Positions 7,527 through 15,767 of a stretch of 64,000 nt of DNA are shown piece after piece. Every line of letters begins with the position of its first letter. The stretch's first letter is position 1. Position numbers and translations under genes: made by a program. Origin of the DNA: Alteromonas antoniana (GTDB lineage: Bacteria; Pseudomonadota; Gammaproteobacteria; Enterobacterales; Alteromonadaceae); contig NZ_JAESDH010000005.1 in the NCBI RefSeq assembly GCF_019249295.1, positions 1 through 64,000 on the forward strand, read 5' to 3'. Under the pieces are notes generated by a model, which searched no databases, had not been told where the DNA came from, and saw nothing but the letters and a program-made list of their open reading frames with translations.

Positions 7527-10067
7527 ATGTCAAAAATGAACTTTTTAAAAATGAAGGCGGCACCCTCGTGGTCGCTCCTTTTTATGTTGTGCTGTTGCAA
7601 ACTGGCGCTGGCGCAAGACAGCAACGTTGATTGGTCTGTACCGGACAAGCCCGATCTGAGAGACGCCGGCATTGAACGCAAGCTCGACCAGTTGCTGTCG
7701 ACGATGACCGTGGAACAAAAAGTGGCGCAAATGATTCAGCCAGAGATTGGTTATCTCACGGTGGAGAAGATGCGCCAATACGGATTTGGCTCTTATCTTA
7801 ATGGGGGAAACACTGCACCCTATGGTATCAAACAAGCAGACCAGCGGACCTGGCTGCGCTACGCGGATGAAATGTATCAGGCGTCTGTTGATGCCAGTAT
7901 AGATGGCAGTACCATTCCTACTATTTGGGGTACCGATGCCATGCATGGCCACAGCAACGTTTACGGTGCCACATTGTTTCCTCACAACATCGGGCTTGGC
8001 GCTGCCAGAGATGCGAAGCTTATAGAAGAGATTGGGATCGCCACCGCCAAAGAGGTTGCAGCTACGGGCATTGAGTGGAGTTTTGCGCCCACCGTTGCAG
8101 TGGTGCGAGATGACAGATGGGGAAGAACCTACGAGAGTTACTCAGAAGATCCGGAGGTTGTGGCTGACTACGCCGATAACATGGTGCTTGGTCTTCAGGG
8201 CCATCCGGACAAAGACTTTCTTGAAGGCTATCACCGCATCGCCACGGCCAAGCATTTTATCGGCGATGGCGGTACCAAAGGTGGCATCGATCGGGGGGAT
8301 ACCCGATTAGATGAGCAAACGTTAAAGGATATTCACGCCGCAGGGTATGTATCAGCGTTACAAGCCGGTGTGCAGTCGGTAATGGCATCGTTTAACAGCT
8401 GGAATGGCAAGCGTGTGCACGGGCACAAATATTTACTGACGGACGTTCTGAAAGAAAAAATGGGCTTTGATGGTTTCGTAGTCAGCGACTGGAATGCTCA
8501 TAAGTTTGTGGATGGATGCGATCTGGAGCAATGTGCCGCAGCAATTAATGCTGGTGTTGATGTACTGATGGTACCCGAGCATTATGAAGCCTTCTTTCAT
8601 AATACTGTGCAACAAGTGAAAGACGGCGTGATCCCGGTTTCCAGAATTGACGATGCGGTAAGACGGTTTCTACGCGCAAAAATACGCTGGGGGATCCTCG
8701 CCAGAGGAAAACCCTCTGCGCGACTTGGTGCGCAGAACCCACAGTGGTTGAACGCACCAGAGCACAGAGACTTAGCGCGTAACGCGGTGAGAAAATCTCT
8801 GGTGCTGCTGAAAAATAACCATAACCTGCTTCCCGTAAACCCCGACAGCAGAATACTGATAGCAGGCGAAGGCGCAGACAATATCGCCATGCAGGCCGGT
8901 GGGTGGAGTGTATCCTGGCAGGGCACAGACAACACCAACGCAGATTTCCCTAATGCTACCTCGGTATATGAAGGGATAAGGCAGCAGGTAGCGTCTGTGG
9001 GCGGCATCGTTGAGCACAGCCCGGATGGCAGTTTTGAACAGAAGCCTGACGTTGCTATTGTGGTGCTGGGCGAGCAACCCTATGCGGAATGGTTCGGCGA
9101 TATACAGACATTGCAGTTTAATGATACAAAAAACAGGGATCTGGCACTTCTTCAGCGACTTAAATCCGAAAATATTCCGGTAGTCACGGTGTTTTTAAGC
9201 GGGCGTCCGCTTTGGGTGAATAACATTCTGAATTTGTCTGATGCGTTCGTGGCGGCGTGGTTACCTGGCTCTGAAGGACAGGGGATTGCAGATGTCCTGC
9301 TACGCAAAAAAGACGGCAGCATCAATTATGACTTTTCCGGCAAGTTGAGTTTTTCGTGGCCCAGATACGACAACCAGTACCTGTTGAACCGCCATGACGC
9401 AAGCTATGACCCACTATTTCCTTACGGATACGGGTTAACTTACAAGGACGCCGTTTTCGTTGAGCACCTTGATGAAACGGTGACGGCGCAGCAATCACAG
9501 AAGCCTTCAGAAGTGATCCCGCTTTTTGTCCGTAATCTCAGTGCGGGTATTCAATGGGCATTAACCGATTCGTCGGCAACAACGGCGCAAATGAAGACCG
9601 CGTCTGGTGTGAGTCCTGATGAAAAGTCTCTGACAATGCAGTCAGTTAATCTTGCGTTTCAGGAAGATGGCAGAAAATTCAGCTGGAATAATGCTGAAGC
9701 ACCAAGCAGTGCAGCGCTGCAATACACCTCGTTGTATCAGAACGATGACGTGCTCACACCGCGCTTTCTGAATCTGAAAATACGGCTTGATCAGTGGCGT
9801 TCTTTCGCACCGGTCACGCTTGCAGTGCAGTGTGTAGAGACAGCGTGTGAGAACACGGTGGTGATGACGCCCAAAGGCACGGCACTGCAGGAAGGTGAGT
9901 GGGTTGGGTTCAGCATTGCTGCGCAGTGTGGTGATGCGTTGCCTGTTGGCGACCAACCAGACGCGGCATTGCGACTCTCGGCAACCCATGGAGTAAGCCT
10001 TGCTGTTGCCGATATCGCTTTGGTGAAAGCGCCTGCGGCAGGTTACAATGTGATTTCATGTCAATAA
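7527..10067 (+). CDS. Glycoside hydrolase family 3 beta-glucosidase / exo-beta-glucanase, exported
   Basis: This 846-residue enzyme has a signal peptide ending LALAQ, an N-terminal GH3 barrel, a C-terminal GH3 sandwich domain (from about residue 415) and an extra C-terminal beta domain (about 660-846). The nucleophile is Asp321 in GFVVSDWN; KHFIGDGGT and the R-G-D substrate-binding elements are intact. The domain order and length match the ExoP-type exo-1,3/1,4-beta-glucanases of marine bacteria, whose extra C-terminal domain is diagnostic. It removes terminal glucose (or a related sugar) from beta-glucans in the periplasm. It follows the TonB-dependent receptor and precedes the sensor kinase. 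Confidence 0.92.
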   Translation: MSKMNFLKMKAAPSWSLLFMLCCCKLALAQDSNVDWSVPDKPDLRDAGIERKLDQLLSTMTVEQKVAQMIQPEIGYLTVEKMRQYGFGSYLNGGNTAPYGIKQADQRTWLRYADEMYQASVDASIDGSTIPTIWGTDAMHGHSNVYGATLFPHNIGLGAARDAKLIEEIGIATAKEVAATGIEWSFAPTVAVVRDDRWGRTYESYSEDPEVVADYADNMVLGLQGHPDKDFLEGYHRIATAKHFIGDGGTKGGIDRGDTRLDEQTLKDIHAAGYVSALQAGVQSVMASFNSWNGKRVHGHKYLLTDVLKEKMGFDGFVVSDWNAHKFVDGCDLEQCAAAINAGVDVLMVPEHYEAFFHNTVQQVKDGVIPVSRIDDAVRRFLRAKIRWGILARGKPSARLGAQNPQWLNAPEHRDLARNAVRKSLVLLKNNHNLLPVNPDSRILIAGEGADNIAMQAGGWSVSWQGTDNTNADFPNATSVYEGIRQQVASVGGIVEHSPDGSFEQKPDVAIVVLGEQPYAEWFGDIQTLQFNDTKNRDLALLQRLKSENIPVVTVFLSGRPLWVNNILNLSDAFVAAWLPGSEGQGIADVLLRKKDGSINYDFSGKLSFSWPRYDNQYLLNRHDASYDPLFPYGYGLTYKDAVFVEHLDETVTAQQSQKPSEVIPLFVRNLSAGIQWALTDSSATTAQMKTASGVSPDEKSLTMQSVNLAFQEDGRKFSWNNAEAPSSAALQYTSLYQNDDVLTPRFLNLKIRLDQWRSFAPVTLAVQCVETACENTVVMTPKGTALQEGEWVGFSIAAQCGDALPVGDQPDAALRLSATHGVSLAVADIALVKAPAAGYNVISCQ

Positions 10068-10121
10068 GACTGATAACTGCGGGTAGATTTTTTATCCGCA
10101 TTTATTTTTCGGAGCAGTAAA

Positions 10122-11201
10122 TTGATCAATTTAAGCAGACGCCCACACTTGTTCTGGCTTTGTCAGTGTAGTGGTTGGGCGGTTTATGCGTTGCTGACTG
10201 AGGTAATGATAAAAATACCCAGTGACGAGCCCTGGCGTATTCATTTACCTCACCTGATTCTGGATACGCTTTTCGGATTTGCCATCACCCTGGCGTTACG
10301 TTCTTTGTACTCAAAAGTATACCGGCTGCAACAGCACGTCGTACTTATACATGTCCTGTTGCTGATACTGGCGTCGCTGACCTGGACTCAGTTTAAATGG
10401 ACAGCGCTGCAGTGGTTATATAACGACCCCTGGAAGTCAATGTCGTGGTTTGATTTTGGTACCTGGACGACGGCATCCTTAACCATGCTGGCAACCTGGA
10501 CCGCAGGTTATTATGGGATAAAGAGCTACCTGGATAATGTGGAGCAGCGTGAGCGTGCTGAAAGAGCTACGCATCTTGCCAAAGAAGCCCAGTTGAAAAT
10601 GTTGCGCTACCAGCTCAACCCCCATTTTATGTTTAACAGTATCAACGCCATAAGCACGCTCATTTTAAAGCATGAAAACAATCATGCTGTAGTGATGCTG
10701 GAAAAGCTGTGTGACTTTCTGAGATACAGCTTGTATACCGACCCGTTAAAGAAAATTCCGGTATCAGAAGAGGCGACGATGTTACGCACTTATGTTGATA
10801 TCGAAAAAGCCCGCTTTCGCTCAAAACTGGATGTCCATATTGATACCGAGCCACAGATTCAGTCGATGCGCATTCCCTCAATGCTAATACAGCCTTTGGT
10901 GGAGAATGTATTAAAGCACGGCATGCTGCCTAATCAGACGATTTCAGTTTCTGTGGAGTTCGCTGAAGTAAACGGTGGGCTCGCTATAACGGTTACGGAT
11001 TCGGGTAAGGGGTTCAGTAATCAGGAAAACTGCAAGCTAGGAATTGGACTGACCAACTGCAGAGACAGGCTGCGGTTAATTTACCAGGGAAGGGCTAACC
11101 TGGAAACGGTAAACAATCCGGGCGGAGGCGCTTGCGTACGCATTTTTATCCCGCAGGAGGGGACATTGAACAATGACAGTGTTGAAAACCCTACTGGTTG
11201 A
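10122..11201 (+). CDS. LytS/YehU-family sensor histidine kinase
   Basis: The 359-residue kinase has about four transmembrane segments in the first 135 residues and almost no periplasmic domain, then the His_kinase domain with LRYQLNPHFMFN (phosphoacceptor His168), an N box around Asn262 (LIQPLVENVLKHG) and G boxes DSGKGF and GIGL. The start is TTG at 10122, preceded by GGAG seven bases upstream. It overlaps the response-regulator gene by 29 bp, so the two are co-translated partners. Placement right behind the GH3 gene suggests it controls the glycan locus. The ligand is unknown; sensing may occur within the membrane. Confidence 0.9.
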   Translation: MINLSRRPHLFWLCQCSGWAVYALLTEVMIKIPSDEPWRIHLPHLILDTLFGFAITLALRSLYSKVYRLQQHVVLIHVLLLILASLTWTQFKWTALQWLYNDPWKSMSWFDFGTWTTASLTMLATWTAGYYGIKSYLDNVEQRERAERATHLAKEAQLKMLRYQLNPHFMFNSINAISTLILKHENNHAVVMLEKLCDFLRYSLYTDPLKKIPVSEEATMLRTYVDIEKARFRSKLDVHIDTEPQIQSMRIPSMLIQPLVENVLKHGMLPNQTISVSVEFAEVNGGLAITVTDSGKGFSNQENCKLGIGLTNCRDRLRLIYQGRANLETVNNPGGGACVRIFIPQEGTLNNDSVENPTG

Positions 11202-11964
11202 TGATGAAGAGAGTGCACTGGAGGGGCTCGCCCTGCGGCTGCAGATGTTTTCTGATATCGACGTGATTGGACTGGCCTCAAGTGTGGATGAAGCCATTAC
11301 ATTATCGCAGGAGGACGTGCCGGACCTGATATTTCTGGATATTGAAATGCCCGGAAAGTCGGGGTTTGAATTATTAAAACAATTTCAGCCGGAAAACTAT
11401 CCGGCAGTGATATTTATAACGGCATATCATCAACATGCAATAAAGGCGTTTGAGGTCCGGGCACTGGACTACCTTCTCAAACCTGTCAAACAGGCGAGGT
11501 TAGAAGAAGCGCTGGAACGGGCCAGAGAAAACGCTGCGTCGAAACAGTCAGTACTGGAAACGGGCAAGTTAACTGCGCAAGCAGGTGATGCTGACCCGGG
11601 TGTTCAGTCTTATAGCGTCGCCAATGACAAGCTGGCGATCCGTGATGGTACAGGGCCGGTAAAGTTAGTGGAGTTTACCGATGTTTACTGGATTGATGCC
11701 GCAGGCGACTATATGTGCGTGCACACTGAAAACGAAACTTTTGTGATGCGCGAGAGAATGAAGAATCTGGTCAGTATCGTGCCTGCCTATTTTCAGCGGA
11801 TCCATAAATCTACGATGGTAAATACGCGATATATCAAACAACTGGACCCGTTGAGAAATGCAGAGTACCGGGTACATCTGTCAAATAATAAGGTGCTAAA
11901 GGCCAGCCGGACATTTAGTAAACAGCTCAAAGAAACCATGATGGGATCACTGCCCGCCAGTTAG
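11173..11964 (+). CDS. LytTR-family DNA-binding response regulator
   Basis: The 263-residue protein has an N-terminal receiver domain with acidic pocket DDE (10-12), phosphoacceptor Asp56 in FLDIEMPG, Thr in FITAY and Lys in YLLKPV, then a C-terminal LytTR domain (about 155-260) that binds DNA through beta strands. The ribosome site AGGAGG lies inside the kinase gene. It is the cognate partner of the overlapping kinase and probably regulates the TonB-dependent receptor and glycosidase genes, since no other transcription factor is encoded in the locus. I could not find a convincing pair of LytTR half-sites upstream of those genes by eye. Confidence 0.92.
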   Translation: MTVLKTLLVDDEESALEGLALRLQMFSDIDVIGLASSVDEAITLSQEDVPDLIFLDIEMPGKSGFELLKQFQPENYPAVIFITAYHQHAIKAFEVRALDYLLKPVKQARLEEALERARENAASKQSVLETGKLTAQAGDADPGVQSYSVANDKLAIRDGTGPVKLVEFTDVYWIDAAGDYMCVHTENETFVMRERMKNLVSIVPAYFQRIHKSTMVNTRYIKQLDPLRNAEYRVHLSNNKVLKASRTFSKQLKETMMGSLPAS

Positions 11965-12098
11965 CACCGACAAACGGCCGGGGCAAACGAGAGGCCAGAA
12001 AAGCAAAGGCGAGCCGAGCCTGGGGGCAGAGAGGATTTGCTTGGGCAGCGCAGTGAGGTTTCAGGTACCTGTTTAACCTGTCAGGTTAAGGTAGTAGG

Positions 12099-12137
12099 CC
12101 GGGCAGCAACCACTGCGTGTCAGTGTTTGCTGCCCGG
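12099..12137. terminator. Bidirectional hairpin terminator between convergent genes
   Basis: An 11-bp stem (12099-12109 with 12127-12137, CCGGGCAGCAA) is extended by an inner CACTG/CAGTG stem with a 5-nt loop. It lies between the convergent response-regulator and acyl-CoA ligase genes. No long T run is present on either side, so the name terminator rests on position and stability. A second short palindrome, AACCTG-T-CAGGTT, lies just before it. Confidence 0.55.
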
Positions 12138-12159
12138 GCTTGCCTTCAAAGTGCCGCAC

Positions 12160-13788
12160 TTACGACGCTTTGCGTAACTCACGGCGTAAAATTTTACCTA
12201 CCGTTGATTTTGGCAGTTCTTCCAGAACCGTAATGGTTTTCGGTACCTTATACCCGGTAAGATGTTCGCGGCAATAAGCTCGCAGCGCGTCGGTATCAAT
12301 CTCTTTCCCGGTTGTAATGAAGGCGCATACACGTTCGCCGGAGTTGTCATCTGGCATGCCCACGACAGCGGCCTCCATGACATCCGGATGCGACGTAAGT
12401 ACGTCTTCTACTTCGTTCGGATACACGTTGAAGCCGGATACCAGGATCATATCTTTCAGACGATCGACAATTTTAACGGCGCCCGATTCAGTAAACTCAC
12501 CAACGTCGCCGGTTTTGAAAAATCCGTCTTCGGTCATGACTTTGGCCGTCTCATCATCACGGTTCCAGTACCCCAGCATAACCTGGGGACCGCGGGCGGC
12601 AATCTGTCCTGACTCGCCCTCTGGCACAGAGTTGTCATGACTATCCAGCAGTACGATGTCGGTGTCAGTCAGGGGTAAGCCCACTGTGCCAATTTCTTCC
12701 TCGCCCGGATTATTAAAACATAGCACCGGGGCGGTTTCAGACAGGCCATAGCCTTCCGTGATACTGCAGCCGGTCACATCTTTCCAGATAGCGACAGCCC
12801 CTTTGGTTAACGCCGTTCCCCCGGAGAGGGTCAGGTGCAGCTCTGAAAAGTCGAGCTTGGCAAACTCCGGATGACGACCAAGGCCGACAAACAGCGTATT
12901 AATACCCGCAAAAGTCGTAAATTTGTGTGGCTTCAGAGTGTGTATGAATCCATCAATGTCACGCGGGTTCGGGATCAATATCGTCTGACATCCTTTGGCG
13001 AAAAACGTCATCATGCATACCGTAAAGGCATAAATGTGATACAGCGGTAACGGACACACCACCACTTCCTTGCCATCGCGAAAGCGTGCGCCAAGACGAT
13101 CCAGCGTCTGTATACTGTTTGCCAGCACGTTTCTGTGACTGAGCGCCGCCCCTTTTGAAACCCCGGTGGTGCCGCCTGTGTATTGGAGCATACATAGCTC
13201 GTCAAGCTGGGTTTCGGGACGTGATGGCAACGATTGTGCACTGCCTTTATCCAGCACAACGGTAAGTGATGTCGTACCGTCGATGTCAGGGGCTGAATCC
13301 GGGTCAAGTAACTCTGTTGCCGAGGTGGTGATGACGGTAGCAATGCCAGTGTCGGCTTTGATAGCCTCAAATTTAGGCAGTAAATCACTGAGGATCACCA
13401 GTGCTTTGGCACCGCTGTCGGTAAACTGATGCTTCATCTCCCGTTCGGTATAGAGTGGGTTCGTGTTGACCACGACCAACCCGGCACGCAAAGCGCCATA
13501 TACCGCAATGGGATTCTGAATCAGATTTGGCAACTGAATGGCAATTCTTTCACCGGGTTGAAGATCAGTATGGTGGCGCAGGTAACTGGCAAACGCCCGG
13601 GAGTAGGTGTCTATCTGACTAAACGTCAGCGTTTGCCCAAGCGCGGTGTAGGCGGGTTTATCTGCAAAGCGCACCAGAACCTGTTCAATATAATCTGCCA
13701 GCGACGATACATTATCCGGATAAGTCAAACTTGTCATAAGGCTGCAACCACGATTCAAATATAAATTAAGAGTCATTAACCCTAGCAA
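12160..13788 (-). CDS. Long-chain fatty acid-CoA ligase (FadD-like)
   Basis: The 542-residue AMP-forming acyl-CoA synthetase has the P-loop YTGGTTGVSKGA (near 205), the adenylation motif GYGLSET, the TGD motif in FKTGDVGEF, the DRLKDMILVSGFNVYP signature of fatty-acyl ligases and a C-terminal catalytic Lys in STVGKILRREL. It activates fatty acids to CoA thioesters for beta-oxidation or lipid synthesis. Met18 (13737, MTSLTYPDN) may be the true start because the conserved region begins there; the first Met has a better AGGG element. It is monocistronic and convergent with the LytTR regulator. The E. coli FadD N-terminus differs, so the symbol is not assigned. Confidence 0.88.
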   Translation of the reverse strand: MLGLMTLNLYLNRGCSLMTSLTYPDNVSSLADYIEQVLVRFADKPAYTALGQTLTFSQIDTYSRAFASYLRHHTDLQPGERIAIQLPNLIQNPIAVYGALRAGLVVVNTNPLYTEREMKHQFTDSGAKALVILSDLLPKFEAIKADTGIATVITTSATELLDPDSAPDIDGTTSLTVVLDKGSAQSLPSRPETQLDELCMLQYTGGTTGVSKGAALSHRNVLANSIQTLDRLGARFRDGKEVVVCPLPLYHIYAFTVCMMTFFAKGCQTILIPNPRDIDGFIHTLKPHKFTTFAGINTLFVGLGRHPEFAKLDFSELHLTLSGGTALTKGAVAIWKDVTGCSITEGYGLSETAPVLCFNNPGEEEIGTVGLPLTDTDIVLLDSHDNSVPEGESGQIAARGPQVMLGYWNRDDETAKVMTEDGFFKTGDVGEFTESGAVKIVDRLKDMILVSGFNVYPNEVEDVLTSHPDVMEAAVVGMPDDNSGERVCAFITTGKEIDTDALRAYCREHLTGYKVPKTITVLEELPKSTVGKILRRELRKAS

Positions 13789-13865
13789 AGGTTCTGAATT
13801 ATTTACATTTTGATTACATGATTAGTATCTATTCATCGTTTTTATGCAGAACTATATAAGGTTGT

Positions 13866-14321
13866 TTATTTAGCTCGAAACACCTGGTCAGTTACCGCAA
13901 AAGTGAGCCCGCCAAGGAACCCGGCACTGCTCTGAAGTAACTTGCCGCCTGTCTCTCGGGCGCCTGCAATTAACGTGACTTCCATGATGGGATGCATGGC
14001 CAGCAGCATCGCGAGCATACCGAATGCACCAGCGCAGGCGCAAATAAACGCATAGAGTGCGCCGCGGTGCGGAAGAAAGCGTCCAGACAGTGACGCTACG
14101 CCCATCGCGATAAACAGCATGGCGAAAATCGCCGTACCATAGGCAGGCAATAGCCCAGCCAAATCATAAGCAATGGTTGCCAGACGCTCTGCCAGAGGGA
14201 TCTGTACATCCAGTTCACTGAGCCTGGCCAGAACAGATTGGGTATGAAAGATACAGGCAAAGCTGTAAGTGACTAAAAAAGCCGGTACTAAAATCATCAC
14301 AAAGCGGACAAACTTTTTCAC
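13866..14321 (-). CDS. Unknown integral membrane protein, about four helices
   Basis: The 151-residue protein starts at GTG 14321, preceded by AAGGAG at five bases; the reading frame extends 21 codons further upstream but has no ribosome site there. It has four hydrophobic segments, at about 5-25, 53-73, 82-108 and 126-142, with the sequence AGARETGGKLLQ between the last two. I do not recognise the family. It stands alone between the acyl-CoA ligase and the divergent sugar dehydrogenase. A role in the inner membrane is all that can be said. Confidence 0.65.
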   Translation of the reverse strand: MKKFVRFVMILVPAFLVTYSFACIFHTQSVLARLSELDVQIPLAERLATIAYDLAGLLPAYGTAIFAMLFIAMGVASLSGRFLPHRGALYAFICACAGAFGMLAMLLAMHPIMEVTLIAGARETGGKLLQSSAGFLGGLTFAVTDQVFRAK

Positions 14322-14430
14322 ACTCACTCCTTTTGACTGCGTTGCAGCTACTTGCCAACAGTGGCGTTGGCGCGACCTTATCATTCCATGGTAGGGTAGA
14401 CGTCTTCAAGTTTTCTTTGCATCTAACATC

Positions 14431-15537
14431 ATGAAAGTATGGCTTTCTTTGCTCACATCGCTGGTTCTTTTCAGTCTTTCTTCAGCTACAGCGCTGGGAC
14501 GCGAAGACGTTCAGAAATACAACACAACCACACTGTCTGAACAGCTTCGTCGTCCGTGGGCCGTAGTGGAAACGCCAGACAGACGCTGGTTAATTACCGA
14601 AATGGGCGGCACGCTGGTTACGCTTTATCCTGACGGCACAACCGTGCGCACCGTGTTGCCTCTGGCGTCTTTGTACGTTGAGGGGCAGGGTGGCCTGCTG
14701 GATATTGCACTGACCCAGGATTTTACGATGTCAGGCCGGATCATGCTGACATATGCGAAGGGGACCGCAGACTGCAACCGCTTGGCGGTAGTCAGTGCGA
14801 CACTTACCCAACAAGGCACGCTGGAAGATATTACGCCTGTGCTGGACGTGGCCCCGTGCAAAGATACCCCGGTCCATTTTGGTGGACGTCTTGCAGTGTT
14901 AAATGATGGCACCTGGCTGGTGACGACCGGCGATGGCTTTGATTATCGCGAGAGTGCGCAGAAGCCGGACTCGCAACTGGGCAAGGTATTACGTTTTCGT
15001 GAAGATGGCGCTGCCCCTGCGAACAATCCTTTCATCGCTGAGGCACCATATATTTTCTCTCTGGGTCACCGTAATCCGCAAGGCCTTATTGTAGACCCCG
15101 AAAGCAACACGATTTATCAGCAGGAACATGGTCCGGATGGCGGTGATGAAATTAATATCCTTACCGCCGGTACCAATTACGGCTGGCCGGTAGTGACACT
15201 GGGTGTGGATTATTCCGGCGCGCGAATCAGCCCGTTTGAATCTTATCCGGGAATGCAGGACCCCTTGTTCAACTGGACGCCCTCTATCGCGCCGTCGTCA
15301 ATGGTGTTATATCAGCAAGACACCTTCCCCTGGCTACAAAATCACCTGGTTATCAGCGCCCTGAAATCAAAAGGCCTGTTTGCCATAAATTTGTCTGAGT
15401 CTCCCCTTCAGAGCCAGCGAATATTTGCTACTATTGATCAGCGCATACGCGACGTTGTGACTGACCGTGAGGGCAATATCCTTGTGTTGACGGATGGCGA
15501 AACGGCGTCGCTGATAAAACTGACACCAGCATCATAA
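14431..15537 (+). CDS. yliI: PQQ-dependent aldose sugar dehydrogenase, exported
   Basis: The 368-residue protein has a signal peptide (cleavage near residue 23, TALG) and a six-bladed beta-propeller of the glucose/sorbosone dehydrogenase family. Diagnostic motifs are HFGGRL, TGDGFDYR, SLGHRNPQGL, QEHGPDGGDEIN and GTNYGWP, which in the family carry the catalytic His, PQQ contacts and calcium ligands. It oxidises the anomeric carbon of aldoses in the periplasm, passing electrons to an acceptor. No PQQ synthesis genes are in the window, so the cofactor must be made elsewhere or scavenged. The closest named relative by motif is E. coli YliI (Asd). Confidence 0.87.
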   Translation: MKVWLSLLTSLVLFSLSSATALGREDVQKYNTTTLSEQLRRPWAVVETPDRRWLITEMGGTLVTLYPDGTTVRTVLPLASLYVEGQGGLLDIALTQDFTMSGRIMLTYAKGTADCNRLAVVSATLTQQGTLEDITPVLDVAPCKDTPVHFGGRLAVLNDGTWLVTTGDGFDYRESAQKPDSQLGKVLRFREDGAAPANNPFIAEAPYIFSLGHRNPQGLIVDPESNTIYQQEHGPDGGDEINILTAGTNYGWPVVTLGVDYSGARISPFESYPGMQDPLFNWTPSIAPSSMVLYQQDTFPWLQNHLVISALKSKGLFAINLSESPLQSQRIFATIDQRIRDVVTDREGNILVLTDGETASLIKLTPAS

Positions 15538-15665
15538 ACCTTTGTCCCGGGCGCTCAGGCACGCCGCTGTCACGAGTCAGGGCAAAGTATCAACAATAAC
15601 TATGCGAAATGTACAGCAATAGCCTGGCTGAATAGCCGCTATAAGTGAATGAAAGCGCATTAAAA

Positions 15666-15694
15666 TTTAAATTTACACTACAAGCCGTTATAAT
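15666..15694 (+). promoter_or_regulatory. Candidate sigma-70 promoter for acnB
   Basis: TTTAAA (15666-15671) and TATAAT (15689-15694) are separated by 17 bases and lie about 75 bases upstream of acnB. The -10 is perfect; the -35 matches four of six. Confidence 0.5.
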
Positions 15695-15767
15695 CCCGGC
15701 GTTTATCTAGTCACGTCCTGTGCCAAGACCGTTTACTTAGGGCAGGATTAACCATGAGGAAGATATC

